The notes: generated by a model not told the origin, from the sequence alone. A stretch of 64,000 nt of DNA from Aggregatibacter kilianii (GCF_003130255.1 NZ_NRCN01000002.1:1-64000); one strand, 5' to 3'; positions 38,321 to 49,692 are shown, counted from the stretch's first letter. Numbers and translations: made by a program.

Positions 38321-39246
38321 TCGAAGTATTAGACGTGCAATCTCGAGCCACTATTCAAGATCTCGGGCGTTTCGGTTTGCGGAAATTCGGTATTAGTCAT
38401 TGTGGCGCAATGGATAAACTGGCATTGCAAGCAGGCAACTTATTACTTGGTAACGCTCCTGATTTGCCCGCGATTGAAGTGCCATTAGGCGGCATCACCC
38501 TGCAATTTCAACATGACACCAATTTTTGTGTCACCGGCGCATTTTATGACATGGAATTGGATGGCGTCCCCGTTTATGCCTACTGGCGTTATCCCGTACG
38601 CACCGGTCAAATACTTAAAATGCACCGTGCCAAAATCGGTATGTATGGTTATTTATGTGTTTCGGGCGGAATTGATGTCACGCCGGAACTTCATTCTTGT
38701 AGCACCGACATTCGGGCGAAAATCGGCGGTATTGAGGGGCGTTATTTAAAGACAGGCGATCAATTAAAAACTGCTTCAAACGGTATATTATTAAGCCCAC
38801 TTGGTATTGCACCGATTCCATTAAAAAGTATTATTTATGCGCTTCCTTCTTCCGAATATCATGCCTTTAAGCGCAAATCGCAATATTACTGGTGGCGTAG
38901 AAAATGGACGCTACAAAGCAACAGCGATCGCATGGGTTATCGTTTTCAAGGAGAAGTATTGGAATTAAAAAAACCGTTGGAAATGCTTTCCCACGCTATT
39001 CAATTTGGTACCGTTCAAGTGCCGCCAAGTGGCCAACCGATTATTTTAATGGCTGATGCACAAACCACCGGCGGTTATCCCAAAATAGCCAATATCATTG
39101 ACGCAGATTTAGGTAGTCTGGCGCAAGTGCGGTTAGGTTCAACGATACATTTTGAAGCCGTCACACTCGAACAGGCGGCTAAATTACGGCGCAAAAACGA
39201 GGTTTACCTCAATCAAATTAGGAGGATTGTCAATGAAACAAATTGA
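38317..39246 (+). CDS. pxpC: 5-oxoprolinase subunit C
   Basis: 309 residues of the KipA/biotin-dependent carboxyltransferase-like family: [47 protein letters not shown] and [18 protein letters not shown]. It overlaps pxpB by four bases and pxpA by fourteen. It forms the ATP-using PxpBC half of the enzyme. Confidence 0.95.
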   Translation: MIEVLDVQSRATIQDLGRFGLRKFGISHCGAMDKLALQAGNLLLGNAPDLPAIEVPLGGITLQFQHDTNFCVTGAFYDMELDGVPVYAYWRYPVRTGQILKMHRAKIGMYGYLCVSGGIDVTPELHSCSTDIRAKIGGIEGRYLKTGDQLKTASNGILLSPLGIAPIPLKSIIYALPSSEYHAFKRKSQYYWWRRKWTLQSNSDRMGYRFQGEVLELKKPLEMLSHAIQFGTVQVPPSGQPIILMADAQTTGGYPKIANIIDADLGSLAQVRLGSTIHFEAVTLEQAAKLRRKNEVYLNQIRRIVNETN

Positions 39247-39970
39247 TTTAAATGCCGATATCGCCGAAGGCTTCCCTTATGACGAAGCCTTATTAAAACT
39301 TCTCTCCTCCGCCAATATCGCCTGCGGTTTACATGCCGGCGGCGCAAAAGAAATGCAAAGTGTGGTTAAATTTGCGAAAGAAAATCATGTACGAATTGGC
39401 GCCCATCCCGGCTTTCCCGATCGAGAAAATTTCGGTCGCATGACAATGCAGTTGACACCGGAAGAATTAGTCGCTTATTTACGTTATCAATTAGGGGCCT
39501 TAAAGGCCATTTGCGATGGCGAAGGCGTGACTATTGAGTATGTTAAACCGCATGGTGCGCTGTATAACCAAGCGGCAAAAGATGAAAACCTGGCGGCTTT
39601 AATCGCACAAACCCTTCGTCAGTTTGATCCACATTTAAAACTGATGGGCTTGGCGGGAAGCTTAATGTTACAGGCAGCAGAAGCAGAGGGATTGCAAACT
39701 ATTTCCGAGGTTTTCGCTGATCGTCACTATATGCCGGATGGGTCATTAGTGCCGCGTACCCGTTCGGATGCTATGGTGGAATCCGATGATGAAGCCATTG
39801 CGCAAGTGATACAAATGGTTACCCAAGGCACCGTGAAGGCCATTGACGGTAGCCTGGTGAAAGTCAACGCCGAAAGCATTTGCCTGCACGGTGATAACCA
39901 ACATGCTTTGCAATTTGCCGAACGAATTGTGGCGGAGCTCACAAAACAACAAATAAAAATTCATGCATAA
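39233..39970 (+). CDS. pxpA: 5-oxoprolinase subunit A (LamB/YcsF family)
   Basis: 245 residues with [63 protein letters not shown] and [17 protein letters not shown]. The frame is open further upstream, but the ATG at 39233 has AGGAGG at eight bases and yields the family start. The catalytic part of 5-oxoprolinase. Confidence 0.95.
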   Translation: MKQIDLNADIAEGFPYDEALLKLLSSANIACGLHAGGAKEMQSVVKFAKENHVRIGAHPGFPDRENFGRMTMQLTPEELVAYLRYQLGALKAICDGEGVTIEYVKPHGALYNQAAKDENLAALIAQTLRQFDPHLKLMGLAGSLMLQAAEAEGLQTISEVFADRHYMPDGSLVPRTRSDAMVESDDEAIAQVIQMVTQGTVKAIDGSLVKVNAESICLHGDNQHALQFAERIVAELTKQQIKIHA

Positions 39971-40019
39971 CACTAATTAATACACAACATCCACTTAAAC
40001 AATAAAAAGGAGGTGCTTT

Positions 40020-41213
40020 ATGGCATCAATCACTCACCGCCGTAATGCAGTGCTTGGCGCGGCATTCCTAATGGCAACCTCGGCTATCGGTCCGGGCTTC
40101 TTAACCCAAACCGCCACATTCACCAATACCTTATTGGCCAGTTTTGGCTTTGTGATCTTACTTTCCATTTTGTTGGACATTGGTGCGCAACTAAATATTT
40201 GGCGTATCATTGTGGTCTCCGGTAAACGCGCGCAAGATATTTCCAATGCTGTCTTTCCCGGTGCGGGTTATTTTCTAGCCTCTTTAATTGTCATGGGAGG
40301 CTTGGCCTTTAATATCGGCAACGTAGGCGGCGCCGGCTTAGGCTTAAACTCCATTTTTGGTATTCAACCCGAAATTGGTGCCATCATCAGCGGCGTATTT
40401 GCAATTTTAATTTTTTTACGCAAAGAAGCCGGCCTGTTAATGGATCGTTTTGCCCAGTTAATGGGCTTCGTCATGATCGCTTTAACCGTATATGTGGCCT
40501 TTAAAACCGAGCCGCCTGTGGTAGAAGCCATTCACCGCACATTCTTACCGGAAAAAATTGACCCTATTGCTATCGTCACCCTCGTTGGCGGCACCGTTGG
40601 CGGCTATATCACCTTCGCCGGCGCACACCGTTTATTAGATGCAGGCATTCAAGGTGAAAAAGCCCTCCCTGAAGTCAGTCGCAGTTCTGTTTCCGCCATT
40701 TTAATCGCCTCGGCCATGCGCGTTGTATTATTCCTTGCCGTACTTGGCATTGTGGCAAAAGGCGTGGCATTAAATCCGAAAAACCCGGCAGAAACGCCTT
40801 TTGAATATGTTGCCGGCAATTTTGGGGTCGTGTTATTTGGTATTGTGATTTGGGCTGCATCTATCACTTCTGTGATCGGAGCCGCTTACACTTCCGTCTC
40901 ATTTTTAACCAGCTTATGTCCGAATGTCCAAAAATACCGTAACCGTTGGATCATTGCCTTTATCGTCATTTCCACTGTAATTTTAGCCACCATCGGAAGA
41001 CCTGCAGCCGTATTGGTTTTCGTCGGTACATTAAACGGTTTAATCTTACCGATCGCTCTTGCTCTCATTTTGTTCGCTGCCTATAAACACAACATTGTCG
41101 GCAACTACAAACACCCGTTATGGATGGCAATTATCGGTTGGATCGTGGTTATCGCCATGGGCGTATTAAGCGGAAAAACGATCTATTCTTACGTTTCGGG
41201 TTTCTTCGGCTGA
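40020..41213 (+). CDS. NRAMP-related transporter (YcsG-like), probable 5-oxoproline uptake
   Basis: 397 residues and about eleven membrane helices of the LeuT-fold NRAMP family. The metal-binding motifs of true NRAMPs are changed: helix 1 has SAIGPGFLTQTATFTNT instead of the DPGN motif, and helix 6 has FAGAHR where MPH is expected. Bacillus subtilis ycsG, in the ycsFGI-kip locus with the same enzymes, is its likely counterpart. Position 50 bases after pxpA makes an organic substrate such as 5-oxoproline more likely than a metal ion. AGGAGG precedes the ATG. Confidence 0.8.
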   Translation: MASITHRRNAVLGAAFLMATSAIGPGFLTQTATFTNTLLASFGFVILLSILLDIGAQLNIWRIIVVSGKRAQDISNAVFPGAGYFLASLIVMGGLAFNIGNVGGAGLGLNSIFGIQPEIGAIISGVFAILIFLRKEAGLLMDRFAQLMGFVMIALTVYVAFKTEPPVVEAIHRTFLPEKIDPIAIVTLVGGTVGGYITFAGAHRLLDAGIQGEKALPEVSRSSVSAILIASAMRVVLFLAVLGIVAKGVALNPKNPAETPFEYVAGNFGVVLFGIVIWAASITSVIGAAYTSVSFLTSLCPNVQKYRNRWIIAFIVISTVILATIGRPAAVLVFVGTLNGLILPIALALILFAAYKHNIVGNYKHPLWMAIIGWIVVIAMGVLSGKTIYSYVSGFFG

Positions 41214-41266
41214 TTCGCAGGAAAAGTGCGGTCAGTTTTTGACGTAAATTTTAATACTGACAAAAC

Positions 41267-41298
41267 AAAAGCCACTTTGAATCCAAAGTGGCTTTTTT
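41267..41298. terminator. bidirectional terminator
   Basis: AAAAGCCACTTTG and CAAAGTGGCTTTTTT form a perfect stem with T-runs on both strands, between the convergent transporter and bioB genes. Confidence 0.88.
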
Positions 41299-41316
41299 AT
41301 TCGTTTCAATCAAGCA

Positions 41317-42321
41317 TCAACGCAAATGCTTATTCTCTTCCGTTTCCGGTTCTAAATCGAGTTTTTCCATCAACAAACGGTCGCCGTCTTCTTCCGGGTT
41401 ACCCGTAACAAGAAGTTTATCGCCATAGAAAATAGAGTTAGCCCCCGCCATAAAGCACATTGCCTGCATTTCTTCGCTCATGCCTTGGCGACCGGCGGAT
41501 AAGCGGACGTAACTGTTTGGCATAGTGATACGCGCCACGGCGATAGTGCGCACGAATTCTGTCCAGTCTAAATCTTCTGCATCGGCAAGCGGTGTGCCTT
41601 CGATTTTCACTAATTGGTTGATAGGAACGGACTCCGGTTGCGGATCCAAATTCGCCAGGCTGGCAATGAGTCCTGCACGTTCTTTGCGGGTTTCGTTCAT
41701 GCCTACAATCCCGCCGCAGCATACTTTCAAGCCAGCTTTACGCACTTTGCCTAAGGTACTGATACGGTCGTCAAAACGGCGCGTGCCGATCACTTCACTG
41801 TAATGTTCCGGTGCAGTGTCTAGGTTGTGATTGTAGTAATCCAAACCCGCGTCTTTTAATTCTTCCGCCATGCCATCTTGCAATAAGCCGAAGGTACCGC
41901 AAGTTTCCATACCGAGGGATTTCACCGCCTTGATGATTTCCGTCACTTTGGCGATATCTTTTGGTTTCGGGCCGCGCCACGCGGCACCCATGCAAAAACG
42001 CCCTGCGCCACGGGCTTTGGCGATTTTGGCTTTCGCAACGATTTCTTCTACATCTAATAATTGCTGATTTTGCACGCCTGTTTGATAACGCGCCGATTGC
42101 GGACAATAACCACAATCCTCCGGGCAACCGCCGGTTTTAATCGACATTAAGGTAGAAAGCTGAATGGCGCGCGGATTGAAGTTTTTGCGATGAACTTGCG
42201 CCGCACGATAGACCAAATCCAAAAACGGCGTTTCAAACAACGCTTCCACTTTGCACACAGACCAATATTCCACGCTTGGGTGGGGAGTGATAGAGTAAAT
42301 TTGTAGAGTACTGCTTAACAT
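41317..42321 (-). CDS. bioB: biotin synthase
   Basis: Radical SAM enzyme that inserts sulfur into dethiobiotin. 334 residues. [16 protein letters not shown] carries the CxxxCxxC motif for the 4Fe-4S cluster. [23 protein letters not shown] and [16 protein letters not shown] fit, with the 2Fe-2S Arg region [14 protein letters not shown]. It is 57 bases downstream of thiQ in the same direction, so it may be partly read from the thiamine operon; no terminator separates them apart from a single USS. Confidence 0.96.
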   Translation of the reverse strand: MLSSTLQIYSITPHPSVEYWSVCKVEALFETPFLDLVYRAAQVHRKNFNPRAIQLSTLMSIKTGGCPEDCGYCPQSARYQTGVQNQQLLDVEEIVAKAKIAKARGAGRFCMGAAWRGPKPKDIAKVTEIIKAVKSLGMETCGTFGLLQDGMAEELKDAGLDYYNHNLDTAPEHYSEVIGTRRFDDRISTLGKVRKAGLKVCCGGIVGMNETRKERAGLIASLANLDPQPESVPINQLVKIEGTPLADAEDLDWTEFVRTIAVARITMPNSYVRLSAGRQGMSEEMQAMCFMAGANSIFYGDKLLVTGNPEEDGDRLLMEKLDLEPETEENKHLR

Positions 42322-42378
42322 AGTTTTCCTTTAAGTAGAAAGCACTTTTTAAAAGTGCGGTACATTTTATGCGTATTT

Positions 42379-43014
42379 TTATTCTTGGGTTATCCGACCA
42401 TTTTCCACGCGAATCATCCGATCAACATTGCCTTCCAACTCGGAAGGTTGATGGGTGACAAGCAATAAGGTCAGATTTTTGCGTTGGCAAAGTTGGTCGA
42501 TTAAATCCAACATTTCCCTCCGCAAAGCCGGATCGAGCGCGGAGAACGGCTCGTCCAACAATAAAATCGGCTTATCGCGCAACAAACAACGGGCCAAGGC
42601 GACACGCTGTTTTTGTCCGCCGGAAAGGCTGTTTGGTTGACGGTTCAAAAAATCCGTTAAGCCCACAGCGGCGGCGACTTGTTCAAGCTGTTGTTGCTCA
42701 AGTGCGGTCAATTTTAACGATGTTTTTAAGCCTAACGCCAAATTTTGCCAAACGGTTAAGTGCGGGAACACATTGTTCTCTTGAAACAAAATAGACACAG
42801 GACGTTCATAAGGCGCGCTTTGCGTATGATTTTCACCGTTGAGCCAAACCTCGCCACGGGTGGGCAAAACAAAGCCGGCAATCAAATTAAGCAAGGTACT
42901 TTTGCCTGCACCACTTGGCCCGATAATGGCAATACGCTCCCCTGCCGCCACGTGCAAATCAAACGTCATGGGCATGATGTTATCGGCTAAAAATACCTTA
43001 TCTAAACGAATCAT
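42379..43014 (-). CDS. thiQ: thiamine ABC transporter ATP-binding protein
   Basis: 211 residues: Walker [20 protein letters not shown]-loop [12 protein letters not shown], signature [13 protein letters not shown] and Walker [14 protein letters not shown]. The ATG at 43014 (MIRLDKVFL) overlaps the thiP end by 17 bases and matches ThiQ length; the longer frame to 43059 would add residues with no family support. Confidence 0.94.
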   Translation of the reverse strand: MIRLDKVFLADNIMPMTFDLHVAAGERIAIIGPSGAGKSTLLNLIAGFVLPTRGEVWLNGENHTQSAPYERPVSILFQENNVFPHLTVWQNLALGLKTSLKLTALEQQQLEQVAAAVGLTDFLNRQPNSLSGGQKQRVALARCLLRDKPILLLDEPFSALDPALRREMLDLIDQLCQRKNLTLLLVTHQPSELEGNVDRMIRVENGRITQE

Positions 43015-44626
43015 ACTGTTCCTTTTGTTGTTCGTCTTTTTGTTGCTCAAGCAAGGCAAATATTATGCCGCACAATAACAGCAAAATACCTGCGGTAACT
43101 GCCGCTTCTGCGTTGCGATAGCTACCTAATTGTTGATACAACAAATGTGGCAACGAGGTAAAATCTTGATTACCGAATAACGCAATGGCGGTGAAATCCC
43201 CTAACGATAGCGCGAATGCCAAGGCAAGGGCGTATTTTATCGGTGTGCGCAGATCGTGCCATTCAATTAAACGAAATCGCTGCCAGCCTACAATGCCAAG
43301 GGAATTACACAGACGTTCGTAATATTGCATATTATTGTTAAACGGCACACTTAAAATTCGTAGCACAAAGGGCATCGCACTTAAGGCGTTACAAACCACC
43401 ACAATGGCAAATAAATAAGCGTTGTTAAAGTCGATTTCACGCAACAATAAAAACAACCCCATGGCGAGAACCAAAATAGGAATCGCCAAAATCACCATGC
43501 CTGCGTTGATAATAAAGTGCGCGGTTTTCACATAATACAACCATTGCAAACGACGGGATAACAACAATAACGCCACAGCCATAAGCAACACCAACAAGGC
43601 GGAAGCCGGCGCGATAGTTAAGGAATAGCCCAAAGCTTTCCAAAGTTGCGGGTTTTGCCATGCGGCGAGCCATTTTTCCGATGTTAGTGCGCCGATAATA
43701 ATATTCAATAACGGCGACAACATAAATAACACAAACAGGGCAAGCAAAAAAATGTGGAAAATTTTCACCGCACTTTGCGGCCGGGTAAACCAACGATAGC
43801 CACTGCTCAAACCGGTTTGTGTTGTGCGGCTAAACCAACTGCTCACACTAAACAGTAACAGACAAAAAATAAATTGTAACAACGCAAACAACGCCGCCTT
43901 CGGCAAATCAAACTCAAATAAAATCGCCTGATAAATGGCAGTTTCCAGCGTAGTATATTGTGGCCCGCCACCGAGTGTTAACACTACAGTGAAACTGGTA
44001 AAACACAACATGAAAATCAGGCTGAACGTAGGCAAAATTTGTTGGCGTAAATAATACCATTCCACTAAGCGCACAAAACGCCATCCACGTATATTTAGCT
44101 GTGCCGCCAGTTGGTGTTGTTGATAAGGAATCGCTTCCAAACTTTGCAGAAAGAGTTTGGTCGCAAGCGGAATATTAAAAAAGACATGAGCAATTAAAAT
44201 GCCCGACAAGCCATAAATACTCCCCGCCCAAGTGCGGTCAAAAAAATGCAAGATTTGCGCAATCCAACCCGACGCGCCATACACGCCGATTAACCCGAAA
44301 ATGGCGACCAACACCGGCAATACAAAGGTGAGCGACATGATTTTCAGCAAAAAACCTTTGCCGATAAAATCCACATAATAAAATGCACGCGCCAACAGCA
44401 TACCGAAAAACAAAGACAACAATGCCGAAAGCAAGGCCTGCCCTAAACTAAAGGCAATAACATGGTGCAAATAAGCATCATGAAAAATCAGTCGCCAGTC
44501 ATAGCTGCCTTCCACCAACACGGCACGCAACGCACCCGTATAAAACAGCGTGATAAATAAAATAACAAGCATTCCGCCCAGATAATGACGTGGGCGGAAT
44601 TGTGGGTTGGAAAACAACGCAAACAT
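42998..44626 (-). CDS. thiP: thiamine ABC transporter permease
   Basis: 542 residues, two fused permease halves with about twelve helices and two EAA-type loops (around [20 protein letters not shown] and [18 protein letters not shown]). It matches the E. coli ThiP arrangement (536 residues). It overlaps thiQ and lies seven bases from thiB. Confidence 0.95.
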   Translation of the reverse strand: MFALFSNPQFRPRHYLGGMLVILFITLFYTGALRAVLVEGSYDWRLIFHDAYLHHVIAFSLGQALLSALLSLFFGMLLARAFYYVDFIGKGFLLKIMSLTFVLPVLVAIFGLIGVYGASGWIAQILHFFDRTWAGSIYGLSGILIAHVFFNIPLATKLFLQSLEAIPYQQHQLAAQLNIRGWRFVRLVEWYYLRQQILPTFSLIFMLCFTSFTVVLTLGGGPQYTTLETAIYQAILFEFDLPKAALFALLQFIFCLLLFSVSSWFSRTTQTGLSSGYRWFTRPQSAVKIFHIFLLALFVLFMLSPLLNIIIGALTSEKWLAAWQNPQLWKALGYSLTIAPASALLVLLMAVALLLLSRRLQWLYYVKTAHFIINAGMVILAIPILVLAMGLFLLLREIDFNNAYLFAIVVVCNALSAMPFVLRILSVPFNNNMQYYERLCNSLGIVGWQRFRLIEWHDLRTPIKYALALAFALSLGDFTAIALFGNQDFTSLPHLLYQQLGSYRNAEAAVTAGILLLLCGIIFALLEQQKDEQQKEQYDSFR

Positions 44627-44633
44627 TAATGGA

Positions 44634-45632
44634 TTACTTTGTTAATGTGGTTTGCCATTGGCTGATCCATCTTTTTAACGCGTCCGATGTTGCCGCCGAA
44701 GTGTCCAAAAAGGTTTCTTGTAGTTTTTGCGCTTTTAAGGCATCAAAGTGCGGTTCCACCGCCTCTTGAATCACCGGGAACATCACATTGGCGCTGACGA
44801 TGTGTTTTTGCGCTTCAGGCGTGATCAAATACGCCATAAATTGATCGGCACATTGATTCTTATGCTCTACTACCCGTGCGGCCAATTCTACTTGCATCAC
44901 ATTGCCTTCGGCAAACTGTGTGGCTGCGTAATTTTCTTTATTTTCAAATAATTGGTGATATAACGGCGATGTGCTGTAGCTTAACACCACATCCGCCTCA
45001 CCTTTCAAAAAGGCACCATAAGTATCAGACCAGCCTTTGCCTACAGTCACCGAGTGTTTGGCCAATTGTTGCCACGCCTGTGCCACTTGTTCTGCCGGGT
45101 AAACGGTATTCATCCACACCAACAAACCACGACCAACACTGCTGGTGCGTGGGTCTTGATAGATGACACGCAAATCTTCACGCTCGACCAATTCTTTTAA
45201 ACTTTTCGGCGGATTCTTAACTTTATCTTTGTCATATACGAACGCATAGGTGCCGAAATCATAAGGCAGGAAGGTGTTATCTTGCCATTGGGTCGGCAAA
45301 CTGAGTTTGCTTAAATCCACATGATTGATGTCAAACAGTTTGCTTTTTTTGGCCTCTTCCAACACAAAATTATCCAAACCTAACACAATGTCCGCCTTGG
45401 TTTTATGCCCTTCCAAACGCACCCGATTAAACAGCGTACCACCACTTTCAAAAGGCATATAATTCACTTTGCACAGCGGGTATTTCTGCTCGAACCCTTG
45501 TTTTATTTTCGGCCCGGCACCCCAGTCGGAAGTGAAGGAATCGTAGGTATAAATATTCACGTTTTGCGCCTGTTGGCCTAAAACTGCAGTGGAAAGTGAA
45601 AGTGCGGTGAAAAATAAAATTGTTTTTTTCAT
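44634..45632 (-). CDS. thiB: thiamine-binding periplasmic protein
   Basis: 332 residues with a signal peptide (FFTALSLSTAVLGQ) and ThiB motifs: NIYTYDSFTSDWGAGPKIKQ, YDFGTYAFVYDK, YQDPRTSSVGRGLLVWMN and LSYSTSPLYHQ. It binds thiamine, TMP and TPP for ThiPQ. It follows thiD by 41 bases and is probably under the same TPP riboswitch. Confidence 0.94.
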   Translation of the reverse strand: MKKTILFFTALSLSTAVLGQQAQNVNIYTYDSFTSDWGAGPKIKQGFEQKYPLCKVNYMPFESGGTLFNRVRLEGHKTKADIVLGLDNFVLEEAKKSKLFDINHVDLSKLSLPTQWQDNTFLPYDFGTYAFVYDKDKVKNPPKSLKELVEREDLRVIYQDPRTSSVGRGLLVWMNTVYPAEQVAQAWQQLAKHSVTVGKGWSDTYGAFLKGEADVVLSYSTSPLYHQLFENKENYAATQFAEGNVMQVELAARVVEHKNQCADQFMAYLITPEAQKHIVSANVMFPVIQEAVEPHFDALKAQKLQETFLDTSAATSDALKRWISQWQTTLTK

Positions 45633-45673
45633 AATAAGTCCTTAGTGTGATTAAATTGACGTTAAATTAAACC

Positions 45674-46477
45674 TTATTCTTGATATGCCCAGTGATTCGT
45701 CGGCCCATGTCCGTGGCCAATATTTAACGGGTGGCTAATGGCGGCACCGATATATGCCTTGGCAGTTTGCACGGCGGATCGAATATCCGCCCCTTTGGCT
45801 AATTCAGCAGTGAGACAGGCGGAAAACGTGCAACCTGTGCCGTGAGTGTGTGGCGTCGGATAGCGTGGCGATTGCAAAACAAAATGCTCGTTAGGGGTAA
45901 AAATCCAATCGCGACACTCCGCGCTTTGCGAATTGCCGCTATGTCCACCTTTAATCACCACCGTTTTTACGCCCTGCGCCTGCAACATTTGTGCGGCTCG
46001 TTGAGCGCTTTGTTCATCTACAATGTCTATGCCGGTTAATGCCATCGCTTCCGGTAAATTCGGAGTAATCACCTCCGCCTGCGGCAATAAAAATTTAACC
46101 AAAGAATCCACCGCACTTTGTTGCAACAACGGCGCACCGCCTTTGGCAATCATCACAGGATCCAACACCAACGGTCCAAAATCATATTGTGTTAATGCCT
46201 CAGCGACACATTCGATTATCTCTGCCGTGCCTAACATACCGATTTTAAAGGCGCTAATCGTGAAATCATCGGCGATAGCTTTCAGCTGGCTTTGAATGGT
46301 TTGCAGGGGAATGGCGTGAATATCAAACACGCCCAACGTGTTTTGCGCAGTAATTGCCGTAATCACCGATGTGCCGAACACGCCACGCATTTGAAAAGTT
46401 TTTAGATCAGCTTGAATGCCGGCGCCACCACCGCTGTCCGAGCCGGCAATGGTTAAAGCTTGAACGATGTTACTCAT
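45674..46477 (-). CDS. thiD: hydroxymethylpyrimidine/phosphomethylpyrimidine kinase
   Basis: 267 residues of the ribokinase-like ThiD family: ALTIAGSDSGGGAGIQADLKT, FQMRGVFGTSVITAITAQNT, DPVMIAKGGAPLL, and HGTGCTFSACLTAELAKG with the anion hole and catalytic Asp region. Makes HMP-PP for thiamine synthesis or salvage. First gene after the riboswitch. Confidence 0.95.
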   Translation of the reverse strand: MSNIVQALTIAGSDSGGGAGIQADLKTFQMRGVFGTSVITAITAQNTLGVFDIHAIPLQTIQSQLKAIADDFTISAFKIGMLGTAEIIECVAEALTQYDFGPLVLDPVMIAKGGAPLLQQSAVDSLVKFLLPQAEVITPNLPEAMALTGIDIVDEQSAQRAAQMLQAQGVKTVVIKGGHSGNSQSAECRDWIFTPNEHFVLQSPRYPTPHTHGTGCTFSACLTAELAKGADIRSAVQTAKAYIGAAISHPLNIGHGHGPTNHWAYQE

Positions 46478-46605
46478 AATATCCTCCGCGATTTAACGAA
46501 GAGGAAACACATAAACCATATTGCATAATTGTTCCTTTATTTAAGGAAAAGAGTGAATTGGCAATAATGACGAATAAAGATGAGAGAAAAGAAAGGAAAT
46601 TTGAT

Positions 46606-46690
46606 TCTCCGATTAGTTTCCTACGTCAGTATTAACTGTATCAGGTTCACGGGTATTATCTCAGCACGAAGCACCCCGACTAATAACGGG
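46606..46690 (-). ncRNA. TPP riboswitch (THI element)
   Basis: Read leftward: TTAGTCGGGGTGC, then GCTGAGATAATACCCGTGAA, CCTGATACAGTTAATACTGA and CGTAGGAAACTAATCGG. These are the conserved thi-box segments, with P1 closed by TTAGT/ACTAA. It lies about 130 bases before thiD and should repress thiD-thiB-thiP-thiQ when thiamine pyrophosphate is plentiful. Confidence 0.95.
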
Positions 46691-46778
46691 TTTTAGTCTA
46701 TCGATTTTACCTATGCGTGACAAGAGGACAACGGAATTTTCATGGAAAAATGCAATTGAAGAGAATAAGTTAAAAAAA

Positions 46779-46817
46779 GTGCGGTCAGAAACATATTTAT
46801 TTCTGACCGCACTTTTA
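46779..46817. terminator. USS-pair terminator
   Basis: AAGTGCGGTCAGAAA and TTTCTGACCGCACTTTT form a long perfect stem downstream of the OsmB-like gene, read leftward. Confidence 0.85.
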
Positions 46818-46839
46818 TTGATTGGTGTAGATAGTCTGA

Positions 46840-47043
46840 TTACTTACCGACTTGGCTACCGATTAAGCCACCTAATGCCGCACCACCGAGGGTTGCGCCG
46901 GTTGAGCCACCGATTACATTACCGGCCACACCACCAACTGCAGCACCAATCGCAGTATTTTTCTGCGTTCTGCTTAAATTGTGGCAACCGGTTAAAGCGA
47001 CTGCTAAAGTAACGATGCCGAGAATTTGAACCATTTTTTTCAT
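46840..47043 (-). CDS. OsmB-like glycine-zipper lipoprotein
   Basis: 67 residues: a signal peptide with lipobox LTGC (Cys20), then NTAIGAAVGGVAGNVIGGST and GGAALGGLIGSQVGK, a glycine-zipper membrane segment nearly identical in plan to E. coli OsmB. It is probably an osmotic or envelope-stress lipoprotein of the outer membrane. It stands alone, with a USS-pair terminator behind it. Confidence 0.88.
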   Translation of the reverse strand: MKKMVQILGIVTLAVALTGCHNLSRTQKNTAIGAAVGGVAGNVIGGSTGATLGGAALGGLIGSQVGK

Positions 47044-47130
47044 TTTAAAACCTCATTAGTTGCTTAAAATAATATGAGTAATGTTTTTGTTTATACTCAG
47101 CAAATTAGACTGATCTTTTGCTAAAAAGTT

Positions 47131-48063
47131 TTATTTTTTACGCAATGATACTTCCCCTGCATTAAAGTACCGAACGCCATCTTGCGTCATTAAACACAAA
47201 TGACCGCTACTATTAATTCCCTGCTCAATACCGGAAATCACGCCTTTTTCCGTGATCACATTCACTTCCGTACCAAAATAGGCATCATGTTCCAACCATT
47301 GTTGTTGCATTTCCACGTCAATACCGTGTTGCTCAAAACGAGCCAAATAACGATAAATGGTTTTCACCATTTGGATGATGATCTGTTCACGATCGATATC
47401 GGGAAAAAACTCGCTTAATTCCGCCCAAGGCTGATCGATGTGCTTTTCCTGCCCAAGCGAAACATTCATACCAATGCCTACGACCAAATTCAATTTGCCA
47501 TTCGGTTGATTAACAATTTCCACCAAAATACCTGCCAATTTCCGATCGTTAACCAAAATATCATTCGGCCATTTCACTTGAAATCCGTACATATCCAATT
47601 CCACCAACGCCTGCACGATAGCAAGCCCAATCATCGAACTCAAGCCATCTAAAGGCTTGCTAGGATCTAATTGCCAATAAAAGCTCAAAATAATCTGCCC
47701 GGCAAACGGGGAAATCCATTGTCGCCCGCGACGCCCACGCCCTGCGCTTTGATGTTCTGCCAAACAAAGATCACCTTTTTGTAGCGTTTCGATATTATCC
47801 AATAAATACTGATTGGTTGAGGAAATCATCGGTTTTAACGTGACACGATAAGGCTGCAGGGCTTGAGCTAAGCGCTGTTCATTAAGTAACGGTAATCGGG
47901 GAATTAAATAAAGATAATCGTCTTCCAGTTCAAAACATAAACCTTGCTGTTCCAATTGCGCGACCTCGTTTAACAATTCCGCTTGGTTACAGCCTAAAAG
48001 TGCGGTCAAATTTTCTAATGAATTTTCTACGCCGCAGATAAGAAGTTCGATTAATTTTGCCAT
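47131..48063 (-). CDS. birA: biotin-protein ligase / biotin operon repressor
   Basis: 310 residues: an N-terminal winged-helix domain (residues 1-60, ENLTALLGCNQAELLNEVAQ), then the ligase core with STNQYLLDNI, AEHQSAGRGRRGRQWISPFA (biotinyl-AMP loop), VKWPNDILVNDRKLAGILVE and a C-terminal SH3-like domain. It activates biotin and loads acetyl-CoA carboxylase; with its DNA-binding domain it may also repress biotin genes such as bioB. Confidence 0.95.
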   Translation of the reverse strand: MAKLIELLICGVENSLENLTALLGCNQAELLNEVAQLEQQGLCFELEDDYLYLIPRLPLLNEQRLAQALQPYRVTLKPMISSTNQYLLDNIETLQKGDLCLAEHQSAGRGRRGRQWISPFAGQIILSFYWQLDPSKPLDGLSSMIGLAIVQALVELDMYGFQVKWPNDILVNDRKLAGILVEIVNQPNGKLNLVVGIGMNVSLGQEKHIDQPWAELSEFFPDIDREQIIIQMVKTIYRYLARFEQHGIDVEMQQQWLEHDAYFGTEVNVITEKGVISGIEQGINSSGHLCLMTQDGVRYFNAGEVSLRKK

Positions 48064-48170
48064 GTGTATTCCTATAACTTGGGTTGGCTAATGTATTTTA
48101 TCGGCGGTTATCATACGCTAAAAATCCCGTCTTTTTACAATTTTTTCTTTCCAAAAGCAGGGCAAATCTG

Positions 48171-48176
48171 TATAAT
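48171..48176 (+). promoter_or_regulatory. probable -10 box of guaB
   Basis: A perfect TATAAT lies 50 bases before guaB. The -35 region (TTTCCA at 17 bases) is weak. No PurR-like box is visible here, unlike upstream of the guaA region. Confidence 0.5.
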
Positions 48177-48225
48177 CCGCCCGCAATATTTTTTCATCAT
48201 TAACTAATACAAGAGAGATATTGCA

Positions 48226-49692
48226 ATGGCATTACGCATCTTAAAAGAAGCACTGACGTTTGACGACGTTCTCCTCGTTCCCGCTCACTCTACCGTGTTA
48301 CCTAACACAGCGAACCTTTCCACCCAATTAACGTCCACTATTCGCTTAAACATTCCTATGTTATCTGCAGCAATGGACACCGTAACCGAAGCGAAATTAG
48401 CCATTTCTCTCGCACAAGAAGGCGGAATCGGTTTCATTCATAAAAATATGACCATTGAACGCCAAGTAAATCGCGTCCGCAAAGTGAAAAAATTTGAAAG
48501 CGGTGTGGTTTCCGATCCAATCACCGTGCCACCGGATTTAACCATCAGCGAGCTTAAAATCATAGCGCAAAAAAATGGTTTTGCCGGCTACCCTGTGGTG
48601 GATGCCGACAAAAATTTAGTAGGTATTATCACCGGCCGAGACACCCGTTTTGTATCCGACACCAGTAAAGTTGTGGCAGATTTTATGACTCCAAAAGAGC
48701 GCTTGGTGACGGTAAAAGAAGACGCCAAACGGGAAGAAATTTTCCAATTAATGCACGAACACCGTGTAGAGAAAGTATTAGTGGTGGACGATAATTTCAA
48801 ATTGAAAGGCATGATCACCTTAAAAGACTATCAAAAAGCCGAACAAAAACCGAACGCTTGTAAAGATGAATTTGGCCGTTTACGCGTTGGTGCAGCCGTT
48901 GGCGCGGGTGCCGGTAATGAAGAACGCATTGATGCCTTGGTGAAAGCCGGTGTGGACGTATTGCTTATTGACTCCTCTCACGGCCATTCCGAAGGCGTGT
49001 TACAACGCGTGCGCGAAACCCGTGCGAAATACCCTAATCTACCAATTATTGCAGGCAACGTTGCTACCGCTGAAGGCGCTATTGCCCTAGCTGACGCTGG
49101 TGCCAGCGCCGTGAAAGTAGGGATTGGTCCGGGTTCCATTTGTACCACCCGTATCGTCACCGGCGTGGGCGTGCCACAAATTACTGCGATTTCCGATGCG
49201 GCGGAAGCCTTAAAAGATCGTGGTATTCCGGTGATTGCCGATGGCGGTATTCGTTATTCCGGCGACATCGCCAAAGCCATTGCGGCCGGCGCAAGTTGCG
49301 TGATGGTGGGTTCAATGTTCGCCGGGACAGAAGAAGCACCGGGCGAAATCGAGTTATATCAAGGTCGTGCTTTCAAATCTTATCGTGGTATGGGTTCACT
49401 TGGTGCTATGGCGAAAGGATCCAGCGATCGTTATTTCCAATCAGATAACGCCGCGGATAAATTAGTGCCGGAAGGCATTGAAGGGCGCATTCCTTATAAA
49501 GGCTTGCTCAAAGAAATCATCCATCAACAAATGGGCGGCTTACGTTCCTGTATGGGCTTAACCGGTTGCGCCACTATCGACGAATTACGCACCAAAGCCC
49601 AATTCGTACGCATCAGCGGTGCCGGCATTAAAGAAAGCCATGTGCATGATGTCACCATCACCAAAGAAGCGCCAAATTATCGCATGAGCTAA
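48226..49692 (+). CDS. guaB: inosine-5'-monophosphate dehydrogenase
   Basis: 488 residues: TIM barrel with [17 protein letters not shown], two inserted CBS domains (about residues 93-205), [17 protein letters not shown] with the catalytic Cys, [19 protein letters not shown], and [10 protein letters not shown] with the mobile flap. It makes XMP, the substrate of GuaA. In related genomes guaA follows directly; here a USS-pair terminator and about 14 kb separate them. Confidence 0.97.
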   Translation: MALRILKEALTFDDVLLVPAHSTVLPNTANLSTQLTSTIRLNIPMLSAAMDTVTEAKLAISLAQEGGIGFIHKNMTIERQVNRVRKVKKFESGVVSDPITVPPDLTISELKIIAQKNGFAGYPVVDADKNLVGIITGRDTRFVSDTSKVVADFMTPKERLVTVKEDAKREEIFQLMHEHRVEKVLVVDDNFKLKGMITLKDYQKAEQKPNACKDEFGRLRVGAAVGAGAGNEERIDALVKAGVDVLLIDSSHGHSEGVLQRVRETRAKYPNLPIIAGNVATAEGAIALADAGASAVKVGIGPGSICTTRIVTGVGVPQITAISDAAEALKDRGIPVIADGGIRYSGDIAKAIAAGASCVMVGSMFAGTEEAPGEIELYQGRAFKSYRGMGSLGAMAKGSSDRYFQSDNAADKLVPEGIEGRIPYKGLLKEIIHQQMGGLRSCMGLTGCATIDELRTKAQFVRISGAGIKESHVHDVTITKEAPNYRMS

